A stretch of 64,000 nt of DNA, from assembly GCF_003610495.1 (NCBI RefSeq), contig NZ_RAPK01000008.1, positions 83,296-147,295 of the forward strand. The letters are read 5' to 3'. The notes under the pieces are model-generated. The model searched no databases and was not told the DNA's origin. It worked only from the letters and a program-made list of their open reading frames with translations. Of the stretch, positions 9,586-18,091 are shown in pieces. How positions within the stretch are numbered: the stretch's first letter is position 1; each line of letters begins with the position of its first letter. This stretch comes from Sinobaca qinghaiensis. Its GTDB lineage: Bacteria > Bacillota > Bacilli > Bacillales > Marinococcaceae. The translations under genes were made by a program, and so were the position numbers.

Positions 9586-10602
9586 TTATCCGCCCACAAT
9601 CTGATGATAAATTTTTCGTGCCTTCGCCTTATCCGTTTCTCCATGAATAATGGCACGGCCGTCTGCAAACAAAACGATTCTTTTTTCTTCCCATTCCATT
9701 ACAAGCAGATGGGAATTGGATTTTCGTACTAAACGTTCATGCTGTTCTTTCAGACGACCCAATGAGGCTTCTGCCGTTTTTGCCGGACGGATTTGTACAG
9801 CATCCCGTCCGCACAGCGTTTCCAGCGAAGATCTGGATTCCCACTGAAGATACGGGTAATCAGCTTTCGTTCCACAGGAAGTACAGTCCTGTTTTTTTAA
9901 TTTGTCCAAATTCATCGTGCGGTGTTCATTTTTCCAGACATCAAAAGAAAGCAGCGTCCGCCGCAGATCTTTCTCGTTTCCGCTTAATAATTTTAAAGCC
10001 TCCGCAGCCTGGTGGGCACTGACCATCTGCACAGCCGGAGCAATAATACCCGCCGTATCACACGTCTCCCCATCCATTGGAATGTCCTCCATCAGACAGT
10101 GCAGGCAGGGGGTGTCCCCGGGAAGAATGGTATAGGTGAGTCCATAGCTTCCTACACAGGCTCCATATACAAAAGGAATCTGTTGACGACAGGCAAAATC
10201 GTTTACCAGCATGCGGGTTTCAAAGTTATCGAGGGCATCAATAATAATATCTGCGGGCAGAAAGGATTCCAACAGGGATGGATCCACTTCGCCTACGACA
10301 GCTTTTATATCGGCATGCCGGTTAATGTCGAGGAGGCGTGCTTCTGCCGCGGCGGCTTTTGCTGTAGAGTTGTCTGCATCCAGTTCAGTATACAGCTGCT
10401 GGCGGTTTAAATTGCTGTGCTCCACGTAATCCCGGTCTACAATAGAAACTGCTCCGACTCCCGCCCTGACAAGCGTTTCTGCCATACTGCTTCCTAAAGC
10501 GCCCGCGCCGATAATAACGGCATGTTTTTGTTCAATAGACTGCTGACCCTTTTTCCCAATGGGCGCGAACAGCTCCTGACGGGAATAGCGGCCGTCGTTC
10601 AC
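9586..10602 (-). CDS. thiF: ThiS adenylyltransferase (HesA/MoeB/ThiF family)
   Basis: Activates the C-terminal Gly-Gly of ThiS with ATP so it can carry sulfur for the thiamine thiazole ring. Seen: Rossmann motif [14 protein letters not shown] near residue 30, the [16 protein letters not shown] loop, a Cys pair PCLHC near residue 175, and a second CTSCG further on that resembles the family zinc site. At 338 residues it carries about 80 residues beyond the minimal E1 core. Its ATG overlaps the thiG stop (ATGA). Last gene of the thiazole operon. MoeB is a near relative; the operon decides. Confidence 0.9.
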   Translation of the reverse strand: MNDGRYSRQELFAPIGKKGQQSIEQKHAVIIGAGALGSSMAETLVRAGVGAVSIVDRDYVEHSNLNRQQLYTELDADNSTAKAAAAEARLLDINRHADIKAVVGEVDPSLLESFLPADIIIDALDNFETRMLVNDFACRQQIPFVYGACVGSYGLTYTILPGDTPCLHCLMEDIPMDGETCDTAGIIAPAVQMVSAHQAAEALKLLSGNEKDLRRTLLSFDVWKNEHRTMNLDKLKKQDCTSCGTKADYPYLQWESRSSLETLCGRDAVQIRPAKTAEASLGRLKEQHERLVRKSNSHLLVMEWEEKRIVLFADGRAIIHGETDKAKARKIYHQIVGG

Positions 10603-11366
10603 AGCTGGCTCATTCCTTCCGTTGGACTGCTTGCCTGCGCATAGAATTTCTTTTCTGTACGCCCGGCTTCATGTCCAAGTTTTCCTGCCTGAACGGCCAG
10701 CTTCATCGCTTCTGCCATTTTCACCGGCTGATCAGCTCCTGCCACAGCAGTATTCAACAATACACCGTCTGCCCCGAGCTCCATTGCATAGGACGCATCT
10801 TTCGGACTGCCGATTCCTGCGTCTACAATAACAGGTACAACCGCCTGTTCTATAATATGGGCTAGGTTGTAGGGGTTGACGATCCCAAGGCCGGTACCGA
10901 TAGGAGACGCCCCCGGCATAATCGCGTGAATGCCCAGCTCCTGAAGCTTTCTTGCGAGTACTACGTCATCTGAAGTATACGCGAGCACCGTAAAGCCTTC
11001 CTTCAAAAGCTGTTCGGAGGCCTTCAGCGTTTCTACAGGATCCGGCAGCAGGGTTTTATCACACCCGATCACTTCCACTTTAATCATATCGCACATGCCG
11101 GCTGCATCTGCCATTCTTGCTATTCTCACGGCTTCTTCAGCCGTCTTTGCGCCTGCGGTATTTGGAAGCAGCCTGTATCCTTTAAGGTCCATATCTTCGA
11201 AAGGATCCGGCTGCGAGCTGTCAAAGATATTCATACGCCTGACGGCAAATGTCAGCACTTCCGTTTCTGACGCTTCCACCGCCTGTTTCTGCACCTCAGC
11301 TGTTTTGTATTTCCCCGTGCCTAAAAATAGTCGTGATGCAAAAGAAAATTTTCCAATATTCAGCAT
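10599..11366 (-). CDS. thiG: Thiazole synthase
   Basis: Makes the thiazole phosphate ring of thiamine from deoxyxylulose 5-phosphate, dehydroglycine and ThiS thiocarboxylate; cytosolic TIM barrel. Seen: [12 protein letters not shown] at the N-terminus, DMIKVEVIG with the Schiff-base lysine, [13 protein letters not shown], and [13 protein letters not shown] followed by [13 protein letters not shown], all diagnostic. 255 residues, full length. It starts 3 nt after thiS and overlaps thiF. Confidence 0.96.
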   Translation of the reverse strand: MLNIGKFSFASRLFLGTGKYKTAEVQKQAVEASETEVLTFAVRRMNIFDSSQPDPFEDMDLKGYRLLPNTAGAKTAEEAVRIARMADAAGMCDMIKVEVIGCDKTLLPDPVETLKASEQLLKEGFTVLAYTSDDVVLARKLQELGIHAIMPGASPIGTGLGIVNPYNLAHIIEQAVVPVIVDAGIGSPKDASYAMELGADGVLLNTAVAGADQPVKMAEAMKLAVQAGKLGHEAGRTEKKFYAQASSPTEGMSQL

Positions 11367-11369
11367 ATC

Positions 11370-11573
11370 TCATCCTCCTCCTACAAAATGAACAATTTCC
11401 AACCGGTCGTTTTCATTCAGCAGCGATTCTTTCTGTTCAGGTTTAGTCAGAATTTCCCCGTTCTTTTCTACAACAGATTTTTTGTGTGCAACGTTAAAAT
11501 GAGCAAGCAGCTGCTCGACAGATTCCACCGTTTCCGGTATCTGCTGTTCTTCTCCATTAATGGTAAGCTTCAC
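11370..11573 (-). CDS. thiS: Sulfur carrier protein ThiS
   Basis: Ubiquitin-fold sulfur carrier of about 67 residues whose C-terminal Gly-Gly (ends HFVGGG) becomes the thiocarboxylate used by ThiG. The ending has one Gly more than the usual GG. I choose the GTG at 11573 (VKLTINGEE) because AAGGAAGG lies 8 nt before it; the GTG three codons upstream overlaps that site. The 5' end overlaps the end of thiO, implying coupled translation. Confidence 0.92.
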   Translation of the reverse strand: MKLTINGEEQQIPETVESVEQLLAHFNVAHKKSVVEKNGEILTKPEQKESLLNENDRLEIVHFVGGG

Positions 11574-12699
11574 TGGAAACACCTTCCTTTGTTTGTTTTC
11601 GATAGGGAGAAAAAGCCCTCTCCCATTCCTGATTTACCGTCTCTCCACAAATGGTTCGGGCAAGCCAGTCTCCTGTTCCCGCTGAAAGCAGAATACCGTT
11701 CCGGTAATGCCCCGCTGCCATCCAGAGACCTTGATTGTCTATCGAACCAAGATAAGGAAGTCCATCTGCAGACTGCGGCCTGATACCGCTCCATGCCTGA
11801 TTGAATTCCGCCCCGGCAAGGCCCGGCACCAGCACAAATGCGCTTTTCAACAGGTCATGAACGGAACCGGCGTATACCTGTTTTTCCATACTTGCCGGAT
11901 GCTCGGTTGCTCCGATAGTAACCGTGCCGTTTTTCTTCGGCACAAGATACACGTCTGGAGCGTGGATCGTTGACGTAAAGAGCTGCTTTTTGGGACGGAT
12001 CGATAAAATATCTCCTTTAACGGGAATCATTTCCGGCATTATGGCAATATCACCTTCCAACAGGTCTGTCCAGGCTCCTCCTGCCATCACTACATGCTCC
12101 GCTTCAACTGCTCTTCCTCCTGAAATCACTTCATATCCCCCGGGTTTCTTCTTAATAGAGAAAACAGAGGTATGCTCCATTATTTCTGCACCTAAATGAA
12201 CAGCACTTCGGGCATAGGCCTGCGTCAGATATGGAGCCATCACCTGGCCGTCCTCCGGCATATAAAGAGCGCCTTGAACGGTCTCATCTTCAAGACCCGG
12301 CTCTTTTTTCTGCAGGTCCTCCCGGGTCAGCCAGCTGACTTTTTCGCCTGCTTTCTGCTGAAATGCGAGCACCTCAAGCAGGCGGGCTGTTTCTTCATCC
12401 GTATGAGCCGTTTTAAGCATGCCGTTTTTGATATAGTCCACCTGCACATTCGAATAGGATTCCAGTTTAGGTACCAGCTCGTCGTACATTGCACGGCTCG
12501 CTCTTGCAAAATCAAAAAAAGCACCTTTACTGTTAATCTCCACCTGGGCGCCGAGCATACCGGCAGCGGCGCTGGAGGCCTCACTGCCGATCGTGTTTCG
12601 TTCTAAAAGAAGCACTCGTTTTCCTTTTTCTGCGAGATGAAAGGCAGTCGAACAGCCATTAATACCGCCGCCGATCACTACGGTATGATAGGATGTCAT
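11557..12699 (-). CDS. thiO: Glycine oxidase
   Basis: FAD enzyme that oxidises glycine to the imine needed for the thiazole ring. Seen: N-terminal dinucleotide-binding VVIGGGINGCSTAFHLAEKG, AAAGMLGAQ, and a C-terminal GHYRNGILLSAGTG FAD stretch. 380 residues, family-normal. The ATG directly abuts the tenI stop codon and uses the AGGAGGG in the tenI end. An oxygen-dependent ThiO instead of anaerobic ThiH fits an aerobe. Confidence 0.93.
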   Translation of the reverse strand: MTSYHTVVIGGGINGCSTAFHLAEKGKRVLLLERNTIGSEASSAAAGMLGAQVEINSKGAFFDFARASRAMYDELVPKLESYSNVQVDYIKNGMLKTAHTDEETARLLEVLAFQQKAGEKVSWLTREDLQKKEPGLEDETVQGALYMPEDGQVMAPYLTQAYARSAVHLGAEIMEHTSVFSIKKKPGGYEVISGGRAVEAEHVVMAGGAWTDLLEGDIAIMPEMIPVKGDILSIRPKKQLFTSTIHAPDVYLVPKKNGTVTIGATEHPASMEKQVYAGSVHDLLKSAFVLVPGLAGAEFNQAWSGIRPQSADGLPYLGSIDNQGLWMAAGHYRNGILLSAGTGDWLARTICGETVNQEWERAFSPYRKQTKEGVSSEAYH

Positions 12700-13305
12700 T
12701 TATTTTCCCTCCTTGTTAAGTTTCGTAGAATAGGCGCAGGCCTGCTGCTCCGGATCTGCTGCTTCATAAAGACCCGACAGCACCGCAATCCCTGCAGCAC
12801 CGGAGCGAATACAGGCTTTTACCTGTTCAGGCGTAATTCCGCCAATGGCTATTACCGGCAGGTGTGACTCTCGGGCAACAATAGAAAGCTGTTGAAGACC
12901 CCGCGGTTGAAGATCTTGTTTACTAGCTGTTGAAAATACATGCCCGAAAAACAAATAGTCCGCGCCGGCCTGTTCTTTTTCACGGGCGGCTTCCCTGCTG
13001 TGAACAGACCAGCCGGTAATGAGGCTTTGTTCCGGCTTTTGTACAGCAGCTTCTTTCAGATGAAAACCGGTGCCGCTGAAACAGCTTCTTTTTTCTTCGG
13101 GTATATTCAAGCGGATCTGCTCCGGCGCCACCCCTTCTTTCTGCAGAAATTCTATGGCGGTTCGTAACTCTTCAAGAGACCAGAGAGGCTCCCGAACGTG
13201 AAAACAATCCGTATATTTTTTGATTTTTTTAGAAATGTACATCCATTCTTCCAATGTCTGCCGGCCTGTCGACACCGCATGCAGTTCGTTTCGTTGGATA
13301 TTCAT
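12700..13305 (-). CDS. tenI: Thiazole tautomerase TenI (ThiE-like)
   Basis: TIM-barrel protein related to thiamine phosphate synthase; in B. subtilis TenI aromatises the thiazole tautomer made by ThiG. Seen: AREKEQAGADYLFFGHVF and LPVIAIGGITPEQVKACIRSGA, then GIAVLSGL. The start is ATG 13305 (MNIQRNELHAV), giving 201 residues; the frame stays open upstream but there it reads through the TPP riboswitch. The ribosome site lies in the 3' arm of the terminator hairpin, so translation may be switched too. A ThiE function cannot be excluded. tenA and thiD, operon members in B. subtilis, are absent. Confidence 0.85.
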   Translation of the reverse strand: MNIQRNELHAVSTGRQTLEEWMYISKKIKKYTDCFHVREPLWSLEELRTAIEFLQKEGVAPEQIRLNIPEEKRSCFSGTGFHLKEAAVQKPEQSLITGWSVHSREAAREKEQAGADYLFFGHVFSTASKQDLQPRGLQQLSIVARESHLPVIAIGGITPEQVKACIRSGAAGIAVLSGLYEAADPEQQACAYSTKLNKEGK

Positions 13306-13306
13306 T

Positions 13307-13338
13307 AAAAAAGCCGCCTTCCCCTGAGGGAAGACGGC
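13307..13338 (-). terminator. Riboswitch expression-platform terminator before tenI
   Basis: Minus strand GCCGTCTT / AAGGCGGC stem (one G-U) followed by T6. It overlaps the probable tenI ribosome site and ends next to the ATG. A short competing hairpin (CTGCT...AGCAG, about 13350-13363) lies between it and the aptamer. Confidence 0.8.
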
Positions 13339-13369
13339 TGTTGGTTTCTGCTGAGAGAAGCAGGACAAG

Positions 13370-13460
13370 CCACTTCCCTCCGCTGGTATATCCAGATCAG
13401 GTTCAAAGAGTCCCGAAGTATCACTTCAATCTCAGCCCTTTTAAAAGGCACCCCTAGTGG
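13370..13460 (-). ncRNA. TPP riboswitch (THI element)
   Basis: Contains the conserved blocks in order: GGGGTGCC, GGGCTGAGA, GAACCTGATCTGGAT, then ACCAGCG and GGGAA. CCACT and AGTGG close the P1 stem. A pyrophosphate-sensing P4/P5 half and a thiamine-sensing P2/P3 half are both present. It controls the thiazole operon by premature termination. Confidence 0.95.
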
Positions 13461-13488
13461 TAACACTATTAAATTGGTTCTAGTGTTT

Positions 13489-13518
13489 ATCGTAAGCTAT
13501 TATTGTTTGAATTGTCAA
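13489..13518 (-). promoter_or_regulatory. Promoter of the TPP riboswitch / thiazole operon
   Basis: Minus strand TTGACA (13513-13518), 18-nt spacer, TACGAT (13489-13494), about 30 bp before the aptamer. Confidence 0.6.
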
Positions 13519-13598
13519 TCAACATAAACAAACTACTGTTTAAACCGTAAGAAAGCTTTATACTAAATGCATACGTTACTAAAAAGGAGAGATACATC

Positions 13599-13811
13599 AT
13601 GCCATTTGTAAATATTAAAATTACGAAGGAACAAAAGCCCGCTACGCCGGAACAAAAGCAGCAGCTTATTGAAGGGGCTACAAAACTGCTTCAGGATGTT
13701 CTCGGAAAAAATCCGCAGACGACCGTCGTTGTGATTGATGAAGTGGAAACCGATAACTGGGGCATTGGAGCTAAATCTGTTTCGGAAATCCGCAAGAAAG
13801 ACACGCTCTAA
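13599..13811 (+). CDS. 4-oxalocrotonate tautomerase family protein
   Basis: Small tautomerase of 70 residues. The chain begins MPFVNIKI, so removal of Met exposes the catalytic Pro1. The C-terminal NWGIGAKSVSEIRK is family-like. Substrate unknown; the B. subtilis YwhB type is the nearest comparison. The ATG follows AAAGGAGAG. Monocistronic with its own terminator, convergent with the lipoprotein gene. Confidence 0.9.
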   Translation: MPFVNIKITKEQKPATPEQKQQLIEGATKLLQDVLGKNPQTTVVVIDEVETDNWGIGAKSVSEIRKKDTL

Positions 13812-13840
13812 TTCAAACAGCATAGCTGATTTACAAACAG

Positions 13841-13866
13841 GGAGGGTGTCTGATGCCCTCCATTTC
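13841..13866 (+). terminator. Terminator after the tautomerase gene
   Basis: GGAGGG / CCCTCC stem with a 9-nt loop followed by ATTTCTTT. The stem is short and the T-run interrupted. Confidence 0.55.
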
Positions 13867-13867
13867 T

Positions 13868-14266
13868 TTACTCTACTTCCAGTTCCTCTGTCGGCATGCT
13901 GTGCATATTACGGGCTGTTACGTGCGCTGTAATAAAATAAGTGCCGCTTTCCTCGAACGTATACTCCAGCGTGTATTCTCCGCCGCTTTTATGCTCTCCT
14001 TCTATCTGTTCTCCCGTTTCCTGCTCTCCTTCTCTCCATATTTCAAATAAAACCTCGTTCGCATCTTCTACCGCTTCTCCTTCCTGCTCTACCTGAGCTT
14101 CAACCTGGACCGCTTTTCCAGCCTCCACTGTTTCATCCGTATGTATGGCTACTTCAATAGGTTCGGTGCTTGGAGGTTCACTTTCGGCTTCTGATTCCCC
14201 GGAACCGCCGCATGCACTTAACAAAAGAAGCATAAAAGCCGCGCTTCCTGCTGCCCATTTTTTCAT
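13868..14266 (-). CDS. YtkA/FixH-like domain lipoprotein
   Basis: Exported, membrane-anchored protein of 132 residues: signal peptide with lipobox LLSAC, Cys near residue 19, then an acidic Ser/Glu linker and an Ig-like YtkA domain ending EESGTYFITAHVTARNMHSMP. The terminal His/Met residues recall the metal-binding features of copper-handling relatives, but function is unknown. ATG after AAGGGAG. The acidic mature protein fits an external salty or alkaline milieu. Confidence 0.8.
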   Translation of the reverse strand: MKKWAAGSAAFMLLLLSACGGSGESEAESEPPSTEPIEVAIHTDETVEAGKAVQVEAQVEQEGEAVEDANEVLFEIWREGEQETGEQIEGEHKSGGEYTLEYTFEESGTYFITAHVTARNMHSMPTEELEVE

Positions 14267-14337
14267 AAAAAAGCTCCCTTCTCTTTTTTACTCTTCATCT
14301 TTCATTATAGCGTGAGTGCGCTTTCTTTGTTACCCCC

Positions 14338-15237
14338 TCAAGTACCAATTATTAATAACAGTATCCAGAGGGAAGGAACACTTAGAATCGTAGTCAACAG
14401 TGTAATGCTGGAAACCAGATCGGGGCTCGAATGAAACTCTACCGAAATCATCGCAATTGTGGCCGCGGTCGGCATTGCCACTGCCACTATCAGTACGGTA
14501 CTTAAAAGATCATTGGTCTGCAGCAGTTCGGTTAATCCCCAGGCAATGACCGGCGAAACTACAAGCCTTACGGCGGTGCCGATGCTGATCAGCTTCCATT
14601 CGAGCGAAGCCAGCGAAATTTTAGCCAGCTGCATCCCAAGTACCACCATAACAACAGGGATCGAGGCTTCTCCGAGCATGCTGATGCTGTCAAAATAAGT
14701 CGGCGGGATCGTTACCTGAAGCCATTGAAACAAAACACCTAAAAGCAGGGCAAAAAAAGCAGGCATTTTTAATACGACGCGAAGCGCATCCGCCCCTGTC
14801 ATATTGCTCCTGTTTGCGATATACACTCCTATCGTGCTCATAAAAAAGGACTGAATCACCATAAAGATAACAGCGTAGGCAAATGCCTGCTCTCCAAAAG
14901 CAAACAATATAAGCGGCGCTCCATAGTTTCCGGCATTCATAAACGAGGTAGACAAAGTCATTCCGCTTTCTGTCGGGGCATCCCAACGCAATACCCAGGT
15001 CAGCAGCTTATTTAATAAAAGCATTACAATTAAAAAAATCACAGCAAACAACACAATCAGAAATACATCATAGTCAGGCTCTGTGGTATAAAATGTCCGG
15101 AATACCAGAGCAGGCGTCAATATGTATAAAGCCACACCTGATACAGAGCGGACATCGAGCAGCTGTTTTTTTTGCAGCAGAAACCCTGAAAGAAAAATTA
15201 ATCCTATAGGAATAAGCGTACTGATTAAAACGCCCAT
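14338..15237 (-). CDS. AEC family transporter (auxin efflux carrier-like)
   Basis: Integral membrane carrier of 299 residues with about ten helices in two halves. The N-terminal helix LIPIGLIFLSGFLLQ and the broken helix FMNAGNYGAPLILFAFGEQAFA are typical of the AEC family (malate and other organic anion carriers in bacteria). Substrate cannot be predicted. The upstream antiporter has its own terminator, so this is a separate unit. Confidence 0.88.
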   Translation of the reverse strand: MGVLISTLIPIGLIFLSGFLLQKKQLLDVRSVSGVALYILTPALVFRTFYTTEPDYDVFLIVLFAVIFLIVMLLLNKLLTWVLRWDAPTESGMTLSTSFMNAGNYGAPLILFAFGEQAFAYAVIFMVIQSFFMSTIGVYIANRSNMTGADALRVVLKMPAFFALLLGVLFQWLQVTIPPTYFDSISMLGEASIPVVMVVLGMQLAKISLASLEWKLISIGTAVRLVVSPVIAWGLTELLQTNDLLSTVLIVAVAMPTAATIAMISVEFHSSPDLVSSITLLTTILSVPSLWILLLIIGT

Positions 15238-15264
15238 ATACTCATCCTTTCTGAAATAACAAGT

Positions 15265-15292
15265 AAAGCGGGACCTGTACAGGCCCCGCTTT
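15265..15292 (-). terminator. Terminator of the recombinase-antiporter unit
   Basis: Minus strand AAAGCGGGGCCTG / CAGGTCCCGCTTT hairpin with a tight loop and a short T-run, just after the antiporter stop. Confidence 0.75.
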
Positions 15293-15314
15293 ATTAGTTT
15301 ATCATATTTTATTC

Positions 15315-16793
15315 TTACCGATTCGGCTTTCCTTTTAACATCTGCTTAAGCTGCTTTTTCTCAGAACGGGAGACAAGAATATAAAGAAAATCCTCTTCCT
15401 GGATAACCGTTTCCCCATAAGGCGTAACCAGATCTTCATTACGGACGATAGCACTGATCAAAACGCTGTCCGGAAAGTGAATTTCCTGCAGGGTTTTTCC
15501 TAAAATAGGGGTATTCTGATCCGTCTGAAATTCAATAATTTCCGCATTGGCCTTGCCGATCGATATCAGCTCAATAGAATGATAGGGCACTTCTTTTTTG
15601 GGACCGGAAAGCTTCAGTTTTTTTGCCAAATACGAAATACTCGATCCTTGAATTAAGGCGGACGTAAGCACAATAAAGAAAACAATATTAAACAGCAGGC
15701 CGCCGGATTCTACGCCGGCCACAATCGGAAACGTAGCAAGTACTATTGGAACCGCCCCGCGCAGTCCCGCCCAGGATATAAATATCTTTTCTTTAAAACT
15801 ATACGATGTGCCGATCGTCGAAATAAAGGTCGCTGCCGGTCTTGCCACCAGCATAAGCGTGGCGGAAAGGAGCAGGCCGGCAATAACAATAGGAGGGCTT
15901 AAAAGCTGTTCCGGAAAGGCAAGCAGTCCCAGGATAATAAACATCGTAATTTGAGCCATCCAGGCCAGACCTTCATTAAACCGGAAAATAGAATGGCGGT
16001 AGGTCAGTTCGGAATTACCCACGATTAAAGCGGCCACATACACCGCAAGAAGGCCGCTGGCTCCTGCAAATGCGGCCAGCCCGTATGTAAGCAGGGCAAA
16101 AGAAATAGCAAAAATCGGATAAAGTCCACTCGAATCCAGGTTAATATGGTTAATCGAAAGTGACGCTATTTTTCCTAATACCAATCCAATAACAAGTCCC
16201 AGGCCCATCTGCCAGAAAAATGACCCTATCAAAAGCAGATAGCTTGGCTCTTCGAGGACGACCAGTTCGATAAAGGCTACGGTTAAAAAAACAGCCATCG
16301 GGTCGTTCGTTCCCGACTCCGCTTCAAGCGTCGCTCCTATTTTGGTTTTGATGTTGCGTTCTTTTAATGCGGCAAAAACAGCAGCCGCATCGGTAGATCC
16401 AACAATCGAACCGAGCAGAAAGGCCTCTGTCCAGGAAAGATCGACTATCAGCTTGGCTGCCACGCCGACGATAGCCGAGGTCAGGATCACACCTGCAGTA
16501 GCGAGCGACAACGAAGGTCCGAGAACTTTCTTTATAGTAGGCCATTCCGTCTGTGATCCGCCTTCAAACAGAATAATAACAAGAGCAATGATACCGATCA
16601 GCTGGGCGTATTCTACATTGTCGAAGAAAATAATGCCGAGGCCGTCGCTGCCCATAACCATACCGACTAGAATAAATAAAATCAGCGAGGGCATACCCAA
16701 TTTAGATGAGAATTTGGTGACCACCACCCCAATAATAAGAAGCAGCGCCCCCAGCAGAATAAAACTGTCTGTGCTAAAGCTTGCTGAAATCAT
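15315..16793 (-). CDS. Potassium/proton antiporter, CPA1 family (NhaP2/CvrA-like)
   Basis: Membrane antiporter that exports K+ (possibly Na+) against protons. 492 residues: about 12-13 helices (1-390) with the ion-site motif ESGTNDPMAVFL and the upstream GSTDAAAVF, followed by a soluble TrkA-C-like domain (FQTDQNTPILGKTLQEIHF, EEDFLYILV) that usually binds a regulatory ligand. ATG after AAAGGAGA. A close paralogue lies at 62087. It follows a tyrosine recombinase gene by 15 bp and is likely co-transcribed with it. Confidence 0.9.
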   Translation of the reverse strand: MISASFSTDSFILLGALLLIIGVVVTKFSSKLGMPSLILFILVGMVMGSDGLGIIFFDNVEYAQLIGIIALVIILFEGGSQTEWPTIKKVLGPSLSLATAGVILTSAIVGVAAKLIVDLSWTEAFLLGSIVGSTDAAAVFAALKERNIKTKIGATLEAESGTNDPMAVFLTVAFIELVVLEEPSYLLLIGSFFWQMGLGLVIGLVLGKIASLSINHINLDSSGLYPIFAISFALLTYGLAAFAGASGLLAVYVAALIVGNSELTYRHSIFRFNEGLAWMAQITMFIILGLLAFPEQLLSPPIVIAGLLLSATLMLVARPAATFISTIGTSYSFKEKIFISWAGLRGAVPIVLATFPIVAGVESGGLLFNIVFFIVLTSALIQGSSISYLAKKLKLSGPKKEVPYHSIELISIGKANAEIIEFQTDQNTPILGKTLQEIHFPDSVLISAIVRNEDLVTPYGETVIQEEDFLYILVSRSEKKQLKQMLKGKPNR

Positions 16794-16808
16794 AGATGGT
16801 CTCCTTTT

Positions 16809-17357
16809 TTATAGATTGACATCCACTTTAGGAATTACTTCATTCTTCTCAACGCCTATATATTTTCTCGTTTCAGCCGGACTTGCATGGTGGAATCGTT
16901 TTTGAATAAGAGAAACCGCAATTCCTTTGTGATAAGCGTGATAGCCGAACGTTTTCCGAAGGGTATGCGGACCAATTGTCCCCTCCACCCCTGCTTCTTT
17001 GGCCGCCTGTGTCAGAATACGGTACGTCTGCTGTCTTGTGATTGGTTTTTCCAGACGGGAGGATTGAAACAAATACGTCTGACTTCCGGCCGTACCGGAT
17101 GCGGAAAAATAATAATGAAGCGCATGGTGGATGCTGTCATTTATGAATATTTCTTCTTTGCCGATAGACAGAAAACGCATTGGCGTGTTTCCATTTTCCA
17201 TCATATCGCTTACTTCAATTTTCAGCATTTCACTTATTCGGAGTCCTGTGTTAATAGCAAATACAAAAAGCAGATAGTCACGGGCCGAATGTTTTTTTAA
17301 GGCAGCTTTCAAGGCCTCTATGGTTTCGATGCTGACAATAGGCTTAACAAATTCCAT
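16809..17357 (-). CDS. Small tyrosine recombinase/integrase (catalytic domain only)
   Basis: 182 residues comprising only the catalytic domain of a tyrosine recombinase. The conserved set is visible: Arg in NTGLRISEML, His-x-x-Arg in GPHTLRKTFGYHAY, His in FHHASPAETRKYIG and the Tyr in KYIG. The N-terminal core-binding domain is missing, as in B. subtilis YoeC. No att sites, excisionase or phage genes are nearby, so it looks like a resident orphan recombinase rather than an active element. The stop lies 15 bp before the antiporter start. Confidence 0.85.
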   Translation of the reverse strand: MEFVKPIVSIETIEALKAALKKHSARDYLLFVFAINTGLRISEMLKIEVSDMMENGNTPMRFLSIGKEEIFINDSIHHALHYYFSASGTAGSQTYLFQSSRLEKPITRQQTYRILTQAAKEAGVEGTIGPHTLRKTFGYHAYHKGIAVSLIQKRFHHASPAETRKYIGVEKNEVIPKVDVNL

Positions 17358-17508
17358 GATTCACCTCTTTTATGTGTCATAACCATCATTCAGATTATTA
17401 TTATGTTACTTATACTTTATCACAGTGAATGTAAAAATAAAAAAAATCAGCCTTGGCTTCTACTTTCTCCGCTAAACGATGTAAAATAAAAAGAAAGGAG
17501 GTCCCTGA

Positions 17509-18003
17509 ATGAATAAAACAAAGAAACTTACATATACTGCTGTGTTAATTGCTGTCGGAACAGTAACCAGCCCTTTTGTTTCGATCCCGATTGGATTTGC
17601 ACGGATTTTTCCGATTCAGCATTTTATTAATGTGATAAGCGCTGTACTGCTTGGACCCTGGTATGCTCTTGCCCAGGCATTTGGTACTTCTTTTCTGCGG
17701 AATATTTTCGGGACCGGCTCTGTTTTCGCCTTTCCCGGCAGCATGATCGGAGCTTTTCTTGCCGGCATCGTCTATCAGCGCACGAAGAAACTTTCATTCA
17801 CTGCCGGGGCAGAAGTAATCGGCACCGGTTTAATCGGCGCTCTGCTCACATATCCGCTTGCGCGGCTGGTGTTTGGCGAAGCAACTGCCTTATTTGCTTT
17901 TGTTCCTTCGTTTATCCTCAGCGCCCTGGTTGGAGGGGCGCTTGCCTATCTGCTTCTGCGGGCTTTTGAGCGTCGGAAAGTGCTTGAACGGTTTCAGAAA
18001 TAA
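17509..18003 (+). CDS. thiW: ECF transporter S component ThiW (thiazole precursor uptake)
   Basis: Substrate-binding membrane subunit of an energy-coupling-factor transporter, predicted to take up the thiamine thiazole precursor. 164 residues, five or six helices; the motif FARIFPIQHFINVISAVLLGP and the FGTGSVFAFPGSMIGAF stretch are ThiW-like. ATG after AAAGGAGG. The usual TPP riboswitch is not seen upstream, which is odd for the family. ECF ATPase genes are not in the window and must be shared from elsewhere. Confidence 0.87.
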   Translation: MNKTKKLTYTAVLIAVGTVTSPFVSIPIGFARIFPIQHFINVISAVLLGPWYALAQAFGTSFLRNIFGTGSVFAFPGSMIGAFLAGIVYQRTKKLSFTAGAEVIGTGLIGALLTYPLARLVFGEATALFAFVPSFILSALVGGALAYLLLRAFERRKVLERFQK

Positions 18004-18018
18004 GAATGGATTCTATAG

Positions 18019-18083
18019 TTGCAAATCACCTCATATACGAATAATATATAACAGGGAATGTTACATATTTCGTATATAAGGTG
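18019..18083 (+). promoter_or_regulatory. Promoter with PurR-box-like inverted repeat (or RBS-sequestering hairpin) before the AzgA permease
   Basis: TTGCAA (18019-18024), 17-bp spacer, TAATAT (18042-18047). A 15-bp arm CACCTCATATACGAA (18027-18041) is complementary, with one mismatch, to TTCGTATATAAGGTG (18069-18083). The CGAA and TTCG cores are 27 bp apart, as in B. subtilis PurR box pairs. In readthrough RNA the same repeat would fold into a hairpin followed by T6 and would hide the AAGGTGG ribosome site. Confidence 0.5.
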
Positions 18084-18091
18084 GTTTTTTC

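Noticed and set aside
13306..13368. N-terminal extension of tenI
   Set aside because: The extra codons read through the riboswitch terminator hairpin and the following leader, so they are not coding.
16809..17357. Prophage or integrative element
   Set aside because: Only a recombinase catalytic domain is present; no excisionase, structural genes, att repeats or tRNA target are nearby.
18027..18083. Classical purine riboswitch before the AzgA permease
   Set aside because: The three-way junction with two loop-loop hairpins is missing; only one nested stem can form.
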